Positions 25,615 through 34,514 of a DNA stretch of 64,000 nucleotides are shown piece by piece; the stretch's first letter is position 1, and each line of letters begins with the position of its first letter. The DNA lies in assembly GCA_004295005.1 (NCBI GenBank), contig SHNG01000064.1:1-64000 (forward strand), written 5' to 3'. The notes under the pieces are model-generated. The model was not told the origin of the DNA. It ran no database searches and saw nothing but the letters and a program-made list of their open reading frames with translations. This DNA is from Gammaproteobacteria bacterium (lineage in GTDB: Bacteria > Pseudomonadota > Gammaproteobacteria > Xanthomonadales > Rhodanobacteraceae). The position numbers and the translations under genes are program-made.

Positions 25615-26550
25615 ATGGCCGGTCAAGGCAATTCCCTGCGGGCGATCCTGTTTGCGCTCGGCGCCAATTTCGCGATCTTTGTCGCCAAGCTCGTGGCAGC
25701 GGTCATGACCGGCTCCAGCGCGATGCTGGCCGAAGCCGTGCACTCGTTGGCTGATTGCGGCAACCAACTCCTGCTTTTGCTGGGCCTGCGCCAGGCAAAA
25801 ATGCCGCCTTCGGAAGACTACCCGCTCGGCTATGGCAAGGCGGTCTATTTCTGGTCGTTCCTGGTCGCCCTGATGCTGTTCAGCGTTGGCGGCATGTTTT
25901 CCCTGTACGAGGGCTGGCACAAGCTGCATGCGACCGGGCCGCTCAACGCGCCGTGGATTGCCATTGGCGTGCTCAGCTTCAGCATCATCGTCGAAGCCGT
26001 TTCCATGCGTGCCTGCCTGGTTGAAGTCAACAAAGCCCGCGGCGAGCGCAGCCTCTGGCATTGGTTCCGCAATTCCCGGCAGGCAGAGTTGGTTGTGATC
26101 TTCGGCGAAGACCTGGCCGCCCTGTTTGGACTCGTTTTTGCGCTGATCGCCGTCGTGCTGGCGGTGGTGACCGGCAACCCGGTGTGGGATGCGATCGGCA
26201 CCCTGGCGATTGGCGTGTTGCTCGTTGTGGTCGCCGTCTTCATTTCGATCGAGGTGAAGGCGATGCTCATTGGCCAAAGCGTGGATCCGCAGTTGTTGGT
26301 GCGCATGCGCGAATTCCTCGAAAAGCGCCCCGAGATCGCGGAGGTATTCAACCTGCTGACCCTGCAATTGGGCAATGACATCCTGGTTTCGATCAAGGCG
26401 AAGATGCGCGAGGAACAGTCGGCGCTGGTCATGATCGAGCACATCAACACGGTGGAACGGGATCTCAAACGGCAGTTTCCTGGCGTGCGCTTCAGTTTCT
26501 TCGAGCCGGATGTCAGGCGCGCCGGGGCGAGCTCCTTGCCCGATCAGTAA
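25615..26550 (+). CDS. Cation diffusion facilitator transporter (SLC30A9-like)
   Basis: The product (311 aa) is an inner-membrane cation exporter of the CDF family, with six predicted membrane segments and a cytoplasmic C-terminal domain. TM2 carries the metal motif AEAVHSLADCGNQ. In TM5 the usual HxxxD is replaced by FGEDLAALFGL, as in the SLC30A9/ZnT9-like subgroup, so the metal cannot be predicted from zinc transporters such as ZitB. Its 3' end overlaps the convergent Slp gene by 7 bp. Confidence 0.88.
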   Translation: MAGQGNSLRAILFALGANFAIFVAKLVAAVMTGSSAMLAEAVHSLADCGNQLLLLLGLRQAKMPPSEDYPLGYGKAVYFWSFLVALMLFSVGGMFSLYEGWHKLHATGPLNAPWIAIGVLSFSIIVEAVSMRACLVEVNKARGERSLWHWFRNSRQAELVVIFGEDLAALFGLVFALIAVVLAVVTGNPVWDAIGTLAIGVLLVVVAVFISIEVKAMLIGQSVDPQLLVRMREFLEKRPEIAEVFNLLTLQLGNDILVSIKAKMREEQSALVMIEHINTVERDLKRQFPGVRFSFFEPDVRRAGASSLPDQ

Positions 26551-27080
26551 ACCCTTGCCCCCACGCCCACGGAAATGCGTGAGCGCTTGTCGAACATGAA
26601 TCCCCACGGCCAGACATTGACTTCCCGGGCCTCGAGCAAGGGAAAGGCGTAGATGGGCTGCTCGATCTGGCGGACGCCGGAAACCTGGCCGAGTACGCTC
26701 AGATGGCGACCCGCTGCGTAGACCGAGGGGTCTGCCAGGCCCGGCAGGATCAGGATGAAACGACCCAGCGGCGGCAGATCAGGGCGTGGTTGCAGATCCC
26801 GGTCCAGCGGATAGGCGAGAACTTCAAGCTCGCTCGCCCCAGGGACAAGGGAAATGGCCACGATGCGACCGCCCCAGACAACCCGCGCCCCTTGAAACCG
26901 CGATGGTGAGGCTTGCACGTCCAGCGGCGCGATGGCAACCACGCCAGCGGTGTCGCGAAACACGGGTGCAGCACAACCGGCAATGGCCATCATTGCGCTG
27001 ATTACGAGCAAGCGTGACAGAGGTACCCGTGTCAATGCGACCAGCGAATTTCGGGCAGGGTTCTTGCCAGGATCCGACAC
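26544..27080 (-). CDS. Slp/YeaY family outer-membrane lipoprotein
   Basis: The product (about 178 aa) has a lipobox (MMAIAGC) and the Slp-type soluble domain: FQGARVVWGGRIVAI, ELEVLAYPLDRDLQPRPD, GRFILILPGLADPSVYAAGR, VSGVRQIEQPIYAFPLLEA. Slp is a starvation- and stationary-phase-inducible outer-membrane lipoprotein in E. coli. I chose the GTG at 27080, 7 bp past the rlmJ stop; the N-terminal stretch before the lipobox is longer than usual, so a later start is possible. It is probably co-transcribed with rlmJ. Confidence 0.8.
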   Translation of the reverse strand: MSDPGKNPARNSLVALTRVPLSRLLVISAMMAIAGCAAPVFRDTAGVVAIAPLDVQASPSRFQGARVVWGGRIVAISLVPGASELEVLAYPLDRDLQPRPDLPPLGRFILILPGLADPSVYAAGRHLSVLGQVSGVRQIEQPIYAFPLLEAREVNVWPWGFMFDKRSRISVGVGARVY

Positions 27081-27087
27081 TGTGCTG

Positions 27088-27942
27088 TCACCCTGCCTGA
27101 TGTCCAGTGAGCCATTGCACGCGGTTCTGGCCGTAGCGACCCTGGGCCAGGAGCCCTTGCAAGGCGGGCAACAGTGTCTCCAGTTGCTGGTCGAATTTCC
27201 ACGGTGGATTGATGATGGCCATGCCGCAACCATTCAAGCGCAATCCGGAATTGTCCGGATGCAGCAGCAGCTCCGCGACCAGCACCTTTTCAAACGGACC
27301 ATGGGCAAGCCAGCGATGGAAGGGCTGCACTTGCTGGCGCAACTTGATCGGATACCAGATTGCGATCATGCCATTCGACCAGCGCGCGGCAGCATCGCCG
27401 AGCGCCTGTTCGATGAATCGGAATTCCTCGTCCTGCGCCTCGAATGGCGGGTCGATCAGCATCAGGCCGCGGCGCAGCTTGGGAGGCAGCAGCGCCCTGC
27501 AGGCCGCGTAGCCATCGCGTTCATGCACGGCAAAGCGCGCATCGCCCTGCATGGTCACACGCAATGCCGCACACTCCTCCGGATTCAATTCGCAAAGCAC
27601 GCCGCGATCCTCATCGCGCATGAGCAGGCTTGCAAGCAGCGGTGATCCCGGGTATTCGAGCAGTTCCTCGCGCCCAGCGTTGAGCGAGCGCACCAGATTG
27701 ACGTAGACATGGATCAGGCTCGGCAAGCGGATTGCCGTGAGCAAGCGCTGGATGCCATCAGCGGCTTCCGCGGTTCGCATCGCTTCGCTGCCATCCAGCC
27801 GGTAGCGGCCCGTGCCGGAGTGGGTATCGATGTAGCTGAACGGGGTTTTCTTCAGCTTCAGCGCCTCGATCAGCCCGACGAGGATCGTGTGTTTGAACAC
27901 GTCCGCGAAATTCCCTGCGTGGAATGCGTGTCTATAGTTCAT
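27088..27942 (-). CDS. rlmJ: 23S rRNA (adenine2030-N6) methyltransferase RlmJ
   Basis: The product (284 aa) starts MNYRHAFHAGNFADVFKHT, the RlmJ signature, and contains the methyltransferase motif IDPPFE (Asp164-Phe167). RlmJ methylates A2030 of naked 23S rRNA with S-adenosylmethionine. Further family blocks are TGRYRL, NAGREELLEYPGSP and WYPIK. The length is typical. It is followed after 7 bp by the Slp-like lipoprotein gene. Confidence 0.95.
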   Translation of the reverse strand: MNYRHAFHAGNFADVFKHTILVGLIEALKLKKTPFSYIDTHSGTGRYRLDGSEAMRTAEAADGIQRLLTAIRLPSLIHVYVNLVRSLNAGREELLEYPGSPLLASLLMRDEDRGVLCELNPEECAALRVTMQGDARFAVHERDGYAACRALLPPKLRRGLMLIDPPFEAQDEEFRFIEQALGDAAARWSNGMIAIWYPIKLRQQVQPFHRWLAHGPFEKVLVAELLLHPDNSGLRLNGCGMAIINPPWKFDQQLETLLPALQGLLAQGRYGQNRVQWLTGHQAG

Positions 27943-28163
27943 GTCGGCGAGGCTTCCTGCATTCGAACCCGGAACATATCCGCAGGCACAGCAATCGGCA
28001 AGCCGGTACCGGGAGGTTGTTCGTACTCGCGGGTGCCCGTCGCGGGTCCGGTGTGCCCGTAGGCATGGCAAGCGGCAATCTTCGGGTGGGGCATGACCTC
28101 TGGCGCTACGCATGCGCGCCCGGTGATGCTAGCGTTTGTCCAATTTTGCGGGGAAATCCGAGA

Positions 28164-29987
28164 ATGAAACGCTTGTTCAAGTGGCTTGTGCGTCTGCTTC
28201 TGGTGGCATTGGTCTTGGCCGGTATTGCCTTTGTCCATGTCTGGTATTTCAAACCGTACAAGATCGACTGGTTCTATGGGCGCGTGTTTGCGCAGTTTGC
28301 GCTGCAAAGCCCCGAGATGCTCAGCGGCATGCGCATCCTGCCTTCATGGGCGGATTTCTACAGTGGTGATCTGGATGACGCATCGCCGGCACATGGTGAT
28401 GAAATGGCGGCCATGGTCAAGGACGATCTCGACACCTTGCGTCGCTATGACCGTTCCGTGCTGGATACGGAAGGCAAGCTGTCCTATGACGCGCTGGAAT
28501 TCTTCCTCGCCGACATGGTTGAGGGAGACCAGTATCGATACAACGATTTCCCGCTGAACCAGATGTTCGGGGTCCAGTCCGCGCTGCCAAACTTCCTGGC
28601 GCAAACGCACCAGGTCAACAACGCAGGCGATGCCGAGAACTACATCACGCGCCTGGGTCTGTTTCCACGGAAATTCTCGCAGGTTCTGGAAGGACTACGC
28701 TTGCGCGAGGAGAAGGGCGTGATTCCGCCCAAGTTCACGGTGGACAAGGTGCTGGAACAGATGACCAGCTTCATCGCCGTGCCCTCCAACGAACACATGC
28801 TGTACACCACGTTCAAGGAAAAGCTCGACAAGCTTGAAACGGACAAGGTCGATGAGGCAAAGCGCGAAGCCTTGCTGGCGCGCGCCCAGCATTCCATCGA
28901 CAGCAACGTTTATCCGGCCTATCGCGAGCTGATTGCCTATTTCACCGCATTGCAGGCCAAGGCCACGCAGAATCAGGGCGCATGGAGCCTGCCGAATGGC
29001 GACGCCTATTACGCCTGGTGCGTGCGCAGCCACACCACAACCGACATGACGCCCGCCGAAGTGCATGAATTGGGACTGGGCGAGGTGGCACGCATCTCGG
29101 CCGAGATGGATGCGATCCTGCGCGACCAGGGCCTCGCCGAAGGCAGCGTTGGGGAGCGCGTGCAACAGCTTGCCCGCAAACCCGAGCAGTTGTATCCGAA
29201 TACGGCCGAAGGCAAGGCGGCGATGATTGCCGATTACCAGGCCATCCTGGACGATATCAACGCCAATCTCGGCGATGCGTTTGGCCGGCGTCCGAAGCTT
29301 GGCGTTGAGGTCAAGCCGATTCCCGAGTTCTCCGAAAAGACCGCGCCGGGCGCCTACTATGAAATGGGTGCGTTCGACGGATCGCGCCCGGGTGTGTTCT
29401 TTGCCAACCAGCGCGACACGGCGGAGACACCCAAGTTCTCGATGCGCACGCTCTCTTACCATGAGGGCATTCCGGGACATCACTTCCAGATCACCATCGC
29501 CCAGGAGTTGCAGGGCGTCCCGTTCTTCCGGCGTGTGCTGCCATTTACTGCCTACTCGGAAGGCTGGGCGCTGTATGCCGAGCGCCTGGCTTGGGAGATG
29601 GGCTTCCAGAAGGATCCGCTGGACAATCTCGGACGCCTGCGAGACGAAATGATGCGTGCGGTGCGTCTGGTGGTGGACAGCGGCATCCACTACAAGCATT
29701 GGACGCGCGAGCAGGCCATCGCCTACATGATGGAGAACACCGGCATGGCCGAAGGCGACGTGACTGCCGAGATCGAGCGTTATTTCGTGGCGCCGGGCCA
29801 GGCTTTGGCCTACAAGGTGGGCATGCTCAAGATCCTGGCGCTGCGCGAAAAGGCAAAGAGCGCACTGGGAGACAAGTTCAAGCCGAGCGCGTTCCACGAC
29901 CAGGTGCTGACGCATGGCGCGCTGCCGCTCGCGCTGCTTGAGCGCGTCATTGATCAATGGATCGAGGACACCAGGGCGGCGGGCTGA
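28164..29987 (+). CDS. DUF885 family metallopeptidase-like protein
   Basis: The product (607 aa) belongs to the DUF885 family of zinc-peptidase-like proteins. The putative zinc site is YHEGIPGHHFQ (His433, Glu434, then Gly-His-His), followed by YSEGWALYAERL. One N-terminal membrane segment at about residues 6-26 anchors it or acts as a signal. The rest is largely alpha-helical (RLGLFPRKFSQVLEGLRLRE, MTPAEVHELGLGEV), as in this family. The substrate is unknown. It converges with miaB. Confidence 0.9.
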   Translation: MKRLFKWLVRLLLVALVLAGIAFVHVWYFKPYKIDWFYGRVFAQFALQSPEMLSGMRILPSWADFYSGDLDDASPAHGDEMAAMVKDDLDTLRRYDRSVLDTEGKLSYDALEFFLADMVEGDQYRYNDFPLNQMFGVQSALPNFLAQTHQVNNAGDAENYITRLGLFPRKFSQVLEGLRLREEKGVIPPKFTVDKVLEQMTSFIAVPSNEHMLYTTFKEKLDKLETDKVDEAKREALLARAQHSIDSNVYPAYRELIAYFTALQAKATQNQGAWSLPNGDAYYAWCVRSHTTTDMTPAEVHELGLGEVARISAEMDAILRDQGLAEGSVGERVQQLARKPEQLYPNTAEGKAAMIADYQAILDDINANLGDAFGRRPKLGVEVKPIPEFSEKTAPGAYYEMGAFDGSRPGVFFANQRDTAETPKFSMRTLSYHEGIPGHHFQITIAQELQGVPFFRRVLPFTAYSEGWALYAERLAWEMGFQKDPLDNLGRLRDEMMRAVRLVVDSGIHYKHWTREQAIAYMMENTGMAEGDVTAEIERYFVAPGQALAYKVGMLKILALREKAKSALGDKFKPSAFHDQVLTHGALPLALLERVIDQWIEDTRAAG

Positions 29988-30012
29988 TTGCCAGTCGCTC
30001 CGTCAGCAGGGC

Positions 30013-30040
30013 GCAGGCGGCTGTCTTTATCGCCGCCTGC
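30013..30040. terminator. Hairpin between convergent DUF885 and miaB genes
   Basis: A perfect 9-bp inverted repeat GCAGGCGGC / GCCGCCTGC with a 10-nt loop lies between the two stops. There is no T run on either side, so it may act as a bidirectional, possibly Rho-dependent, terminator. Confidence 0.45.
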
Positions 30041-30104
30041 CTGCCCGGATTCAGGAGCTGGGTGCCGCGCGTAGCCCGGGCAAGCGCAGGAATCGACCGC
30101 GAGT

Positions 30105-31448
30105 TCAGTCCCGCGTCAATTCACCCGGCGCAATGCGGCCGCGCAGGGAGTTGGCCATCACCTCGGTAATGAGTACATCGACGAATTGGCCGGTCATGCG
30201 CAAGTCGCCGGCAAAATTGACCTTGCGCATGTTTTCGGTGCGCCCGGTCAATTCGTTGGCGTCGCGGCGGCTCGGGCCTTCGACCAGCACGCGTTGGGTT
30301 GAACCCAGCATGCCTTCATTGATCCGGCGGCCATGCTCGTTGAGCAGCGTTTGCAGGCGCTGCAGGCGCACCTGTTTGGTTTGCGCAGGCGTTTCATCAG
30401 CGAGGCTGGCTGCCGGCGTTCCCGGGCGGGCGGAATAGATGAAGCTGAAACTCTGGTCGAAGCCCACGTCTTCAACGAGTTTCATGGTCTTTTCGAAATC
30501 CTCGTCGGTTTCGCCAGGGAAGCCGACAATGAAGTCCGAGGAAATGCAGATGTCCGGGCGGACCGCCCGCAGCTTGCGGATGCGCTGCTTGAACTCGAGG
30601 GTGGTATAGCCCCGCTTCATAGCTGCAAGAATGCGGTCGGATCCCGATTGCACGGGCAGGTGCAGGAAATTGGCCAACTTGGGCACGTTGGCATAGGCAG
30701 CAACCAGCGAATCACCAAACTCCATCGGGTGCGAGGTGGTAAAGCGAATGCGACCGATGCCATCGATCTCGGCCAGGGCATGGATCAGCAGCCCGAGATC
30801 CGCAGTGCCGCCGCCATGCATCGGGCCGCGATAGGCATTGACGTTCTGCCCGAGCAGGGTGACTTCGCGCACACCCTGGTCCGCCAGTTGTGCGATTTCC
30901 GCCACTACGTCGTCGAACGGGCGACTGATCTCCTCGCCGCGCGTGTAGGGCACGATGCAGAAGCTGCAGTACTTCGAACAGCCTTCCATGATGGAAACGA
31001 ATGCGGTCGGACCTTCGGCACGGGGTTCCGGCAGGCGATCGAACTTCTCGATCTCCGGGAAGCTGATATCAACCTGGGGTTTGCCGCTGCTGCGGCGTGC
31101 CTCGATCATTTCCGGCAGGCGGTGCAGGGTCTGCGGTCCGAACACGAGGTCGACATGGGGTGCGCGCCTGACAATGGCCTCGCCTTCCTGGCTGGCCACG
31201 CAGCCGCCCACTCCGATGACCACCGATGCCTTGTGCTGCTTGAGTTCCTTCCAGCGGCCCAATTGGCTGAAAACCTTCTCCTGGGCCTTTTCGCGGATCG
31301 AACAGGTGTTGATCAGGATGACGTCTGCTTCGGTTTCGTCCTGGGTCAATTCGAGTCCGTGCGCTGCGCCGAGCACGTCGGCCATCTTGGCCGAGTCGTA
31401 CTCGTTCATCTGGCAACCGTGGGTCTTTATGTACAGCTTTCCGCTCAT
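30105..31448 (-). CDS. miaB: tRNA-2-methylthio-N6-dimethylallyladenosine synthase
   Basis: The product (447 aa) is MiaB, the radical-SAM methylthiotransferase that converts i6A37 to ms2i6A37 in tRNA. The N-terminal domain starts [16 protein letters not shown] with the first auxiliary-cluster cysteine, and [19 protein letters not shown] carries the second. The radical-SAM motif is [15 protein letters not shown] (about residues 155-170). The C-terminal TRAM domain holds [27 protein letters not shown]. It stands alone here, without the ybeZY genes that often follow it. Confidence 0.97.
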   Translation of the reverse strand: MSGKLYIKTHGCQMNEYDSAKMADVLGAAHGLELTQDETEADVILINTCSIREKAQEKVFSQLGRWKELKQHKASVVIGVGGCVASQEGEAIVRRAPHVDLVFGPQTLHRLPEMIEARRSSGKPQVDISFPEIEKFDRLPEPRAEGPTAFVSIMEGCSKYCSFCIVPYTRGEEISRPFDDVVAEIAQLADQGVREVTLLGQNVNAYRGPMHGGGTADLGLLIHALAEIDGIGRIRFTTSHPMEFGDSLVAAYANVPKLANFLHLPVQSGSDRILAAMKRGYTTLEFKQRIRKLRAVRPDICISSDFIVGFPGETDEDFEKTMKLVEDVGFDQSFSFIYSARPGTPAASLADETPAQTKQVRLQRLQTLLNEHGRRINEGMLGSTQRVLVEGPSRRDANELTGRTENMRKVNFAGDLRMTGQFVDVLITEVMANSLRGRIAPGELTRD

Positions 31449-31593
31449 TGGTGCTGGAGAAATGCCAGAAAACCCAGTAGTTTACGCGCTGGACTTGACA
31501 CTCGCCAGCAGGCTTGACCGGACGCCATCGCCTGGCCGCCGTCGAATGAACGGTCCGCAGGTATCGAGGATTCTTGCGCGTCGCCCGAAGACC

Positions 31594-32538
31594 ATGCTGA
31601 AAACCCCGCAAAATCAGATGGCTGTGTTGTTCTTCTCGACCGCCTTGCTGGTCTGCGGATCGGCTTGGGCCGATACCCTGTACAAGTGCCAGGGGCCCGA
31701 TGGCAGCGTTGCCTACACCAACAATCGAAGCGCATTCACAGCGTGCAAGGCGATTGGCAGCTACACCACGAACAAACCGGCAGCAGGCAGCGCCGAGGCC
31801 AAACGCAAGGTCGACTACAGGGAACGGCCTGATCCGCGCGCCGAAAGCTCTGGCGTGGTGTCCACCGCAGCCACGCCAGGGGCGCCGGTTGTGGGAAAGC
31901 CAGTGGCCAGCCAGGCAAAGTCCGAGAGCAAGGGATCCACGGTAATGACCAGCGCCACCACCTCCAAGAGGGCACCGAAGGTCCTGAGGGGTGCGGTTTA
32001 TCGCGTGGAACGCAATAGCGGCGTTACCGAATACACCAACATCAGGCCGCAGAACGGACGTTTTGCGCTGCTGTTCACCTATATTTCGACCTGCGTCGCC
32101 TGCGACCTGCATTCGACCATCAACTTTGCCAGCACCGCATTGAACCTCGACGCCTACAAGGACGAGGTCAACCTGGCCGCCTCGGACTACGGTGTTGACG
32201 CGGCCTTGTTGCGCGCGGTCATTCATGCCGAATCGGCCTTCAATCCGATGGCGGTTTCAGCCAAAGGCGCGCAAGGCCTGATGCAATTGATGCCGGGTAC
32301 CGCCAGTGATTTGGGCGTGGCCGATGCTTTCGACGCGCAACAGAACATTCGTGGCGGGGCGCAGTATCTGGCGCAGATGCTGCGTGAGTTCGATGGTGAT
32401 GAACGCCTGGCGACGGCTGCCTACAACGCGGGGCCCGGAGCCGTGCAGAAATACGAAAACGTGCCGCCGTATGCGGAAACCCAGGTCTATGTCGAGCGGG
32501 TTGCGACGCTGAAGGAGCGTTACCGCAAGGCCCTTTAA
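31594..32538 (+). CDS. Lytic transglycosylase (SLT, LtgA/MltC-like) with DUF4124 start
   Basis: The product (314 aa) is exported (signal ending in GSAWADT). A DUF4124-like segment follows (LYKCQGPDGSVAYTNN), then a low-complexity Ser/Lys/Ala linker, and then a transglycosylase SLT domain. The catalytic glutamate is in VIHAESAFNPMAVSAKGAQG (Glu213). The following MQLMPGTASDLGV and ATAAYNAGPGAVQKYENVPPYAET are family blocks. It cleaves the glycan strand of peptidoglycan without hydrolysis. It converges with the DegS-like gene, with only 5 bp between stops. Confidence 0.92.
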   Translation: MLKTPQNQMAVLFFSTALLVCGSAWADTLYKCQGPDGSVAYTNNRSAFTACKAIGSYTTNKPAAGSAEAKRKVDYRERPDPRAESSGVVSTAATPGAPVVGKPVASQAKSESKGSTVMTSATTSKRAPKVLRGAVYRVERNSGVTEYTNIRPQNGRFALLFTYISTCVACDLHSTINFASTALNLDAYKDEVNLAASDYGVDAALLRAVIHAESAFNPMAVSAKGAQGLMQLMPGTASDLGVADAFDAQQNIRGGAQYLAQMLREFDGDERLATAAYNAGPGAVQKYENVPPYAETQVYVERVATLKERYRKAL

Positions 32539-32543
32539 TCGGT

Positions 32544-33749
32544 TCAGCGGGATGTCGCGATGCGATTGGGGCGTTGCATCACCTGCAGTTCCACCGAAAA
32601 CGAAGAACCGCTGCGCACTCCATCAATGCGAGCCGTGGAACCGGGTGCAAGTCCTGCTTCCATGCTGCGCAAGGCCGCTTGGTTTTCGATGTCCGCGCCA
32701 TTGACGCGCAAGAGAATGTCACCCCGACCGATGCCGGCCTGGTCCGCTGGCCCACCCGGCAAGACGCCGAGCACGATGACGCCTTTTTGCACGTCGGGAT
32801 TGCGCGGAGTGATGGCGTCCAAATCGGCATACTCGGTACCTATCCAGCCACGGATAACCATGCCGTGCCTGATGATCTGGTCGAGCACGGCCTTGGCGGT
32901 CGCCACCGGAATGGCGAATCCGATGCCTTCCGCGTCCTGCTGGCCACTTGCTGATCTGCCATCACCACCGCCATTGCGATAAACCGCCGTGTTGATGCCG
33001 ACCAATTCGCCGCGCGCGTTGACCAGGGCGCCGCCCGAGTTGCCAAAATTGATGGCGGCGTCGGTTTGGATGAAGTCTTCGTAGGCGGAGAGCCGCAATT
33101 GCCGGCCAGTGGCGCTGACGATGCCCATCGTCACTGTCTTGCCGACGCCAAACGGATTTCCGATTGCAAGCACGACGTCTCCCACGCTGACCTCACCCTG
33201 GTCTGCGACGGCAATCGTGGGCAGGTCGGCGGCATCGATCTTGAGCACGGCCAGGTCGGTATCCGCGTCGGCACCGATGATGCGGGCCTGTGCCACGCGT
33301 CCATCCGAGAGCAGCAACTGGATGTCATCCGCTCCGTCGATGACATGGTTGTTGGTCAGCACGTAGCCATCCGCGCTGAACACCACACCGGAGCCGAGAC
33401 TGTGCTCCTGCTTGCGATAGGCGGGGCCGGCGGCAATCGCACCAAACAAGCGGCGGGTAATGGGATCCGGGACAATGCGGTACTGGCGGACCGTGGTGAT
33501 CTTGTTGGCGTAGATGCTGACCACCGCGGGTGAGGCCCGGGTGACGGCGTTGTTGTAGGAGAACGGGCCCTCGGCGCCCGGCATCATTGCCGACGCATTC
33601 GTGGCGGCCACGGTAGGGTTGGCGGTTGTCGAGTCCGCGCTTTCACCCATCAGTGAGGGAGCAATCCAGCGGACGACGAAGGCGATCGCGAGGCCCAGGA
33701 CGATGAATCGAATGATGAAACCAAGGAAACGAATGGAAGCACTGGACAT
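32544..33749 (-). CDS. Membrane-anchored DegS-like (HtrA) serine protease
   Basis: The product (401 aa) is an HtrA-family trypsin-like protease with one N-terminal membrane anchor (about residues 8-28) and a single C-terminal PDZ domain. The triad is complete: LTNNHVIDG (His135), DADTDLAVLK (Asp165) and NFGNSGGAL (Ser238). The PDZ domain begins around KGVIVLGVLPGGPADQAGIG. A single anchor plus one PDZ suggests a DegS/AlgW-type sensor protease rather than DegP. It is divergent from petA. In related genomes a degS-like gene often lies close to petABC-sspAB. Confidence 0.93.
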   Translation of the reverse strand: MSSASIRFLGFIIRFIVLGLAIAFVVRWIAPSLMGESADSTTANPTVAATNASAMMPGAEGPFSYNNAVTRASPAVVSIYANKITTVRQYRIVPDPITRRLFGAIAAGPAYRKQEHSLGSGVVFSADGYVLTNNHVIDGADDIQLLLSDGRVAQARIIGADADTDLAVLKIDAADLPTIAVADQGEVSVGDVVLAIGNPFGVGKTVTMGIVSATGRQLRLSAYEDFIQTDAAINFGNSGGALVNARGELVGINTAVYRNGGGDGRSASGQQDAEGIGFAIPVATAKAVLDQIIRHGMVIRGWIGTEYADLDAITPRNPDVQKGVIVLGVLPGGPADQAGIGRGDILLRVNGADIENQAALRSMEAGLAPGSTARIDGVRSGSSFSVELQVMQRPNRIATSR

Positions 33750-33917
33750 GGGTTTCAATCCGCGGACGGCGGTCGGCAAAGCTCCGGATGCCTGGCGGCT
33801 TCCGGTTCGGTCGATTGTGTGGTGCGAGGGCCTTCGTTAAACTAGCATGAATAATCGGGCGTACGGTGGATGGCCCCGATTTCCCAATCTTTCAGCTAGC
33901 AACTCATGGAGTGCCGG
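33750..33917. other. Divergent spacer between degS-like and petA genes
   Basis: This 168-bp gap should hold both promoters. TAAACTAGCATGAATAAT near 33839-33856 is the most AT-rich part and could contain a -10 for petA, but no matching -35 is clear. No RNA motif is evident. The petA start codon follows GGAG at a spacing of 6. Confidence 0.4.
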
Positions 33918-34514
33918 ATGGCAAATGACGGCGTCGACATGGGCCGCCGCAGGTTCCTGACTGCCACGACCTCGGTCGTCGGTGGTGCGGGTATCGTTTT
34001 GGCGGCCATCCCATTCATTCAATCCTGGCAACCGAGCGCACGAGCCAAGACAGCGGGCGCTCCCGTTGAAGTGGATATCGGCAAGCTCGAACTCGGGCAG
34101 ATGCTCATTTCCGAGTGGCGCGGCCAGCCCATCTGGATCATCCATCGCACCCAGGCCCAGCTCGATGCGCTTCCTTCCCAGGTTTCACGTTTGCGCGATC
34201 CGGATTCCAAGGTCGAGGAGCAGCAGCCGAAATTTGCGCAGAACGAATACCGCTCGCGCAAACCCGAATTGCTGGTGATGGTGGGCATCTGTACCCATCT
34301 GGGTTGTTCGCCGAAATTCCACGGCGAGTTGAAGCCCGAGCCGTTCGACCCTGAATGGAAGGGTGGGTTCTTCTGCCCTTGTCACAAGTCCCGCTTTGAC
34401 ATGGCAGGTCGCGTGTATCAGGGCGTGCCCGCACCGACCAACCTGGTGGTGCCACCCTACTACTACATCGATGACACCCACCTCATGATCGGCCTGTCCG
34501 AGGGAGCCGTCTGA
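33918..34514 (+). CDS. petA: Ubiquinol-cytochrome c reductase, Rieske iron-sulfur subunit
   Basis: The product (198 aa) is the Rieske subunit of the cytochrome bc1 complex. A twin-arginine signal (MGRRRFLTATTSVV) also forms the membrane anchor (about residues 14-35). The [2Fe-2S] site is CTHLGC (Cys125, His127) and CPCH (Cys153, His156), with Cys130 and Cys155 forming the usual disulfide. I chose the ATG at 33918 because GGAG lies 6 nt upstream; an ATG at 33906 is four codons longer. petB overlaps its stop (TGATG). Confidence 0.96.
   Translation: MANDGVDMGRRRFLTATTSVVGGAGIVLAAIPFIQSWQPSARAKTAGAPVEVDIGKLELGQMLISEWRGQPIWIIHRTQAQLDALPSQVSRLRDPDSKVEEQQPKFAQNEYRSRKPELLVMVGICTHLGCSPKFHGELKPEPFDPEWKGGFFCPCHKSRFDMAGRVYQGVPAPTNLVVPPYYYIDDTHLMIGLSEGAV

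Noticed and set aside
25477..26607. 376-residue open frame opposite the cation transporter
   Set aside because: It is antisense to a clear CDF transporter and rich in His and Gln, as expected from the complement of membrane-helix codons.
28695..29957. 420-residue open frame opposite the DUF885 gene
   Set aside because: It is antisense to a conserved protein and shows no family features.
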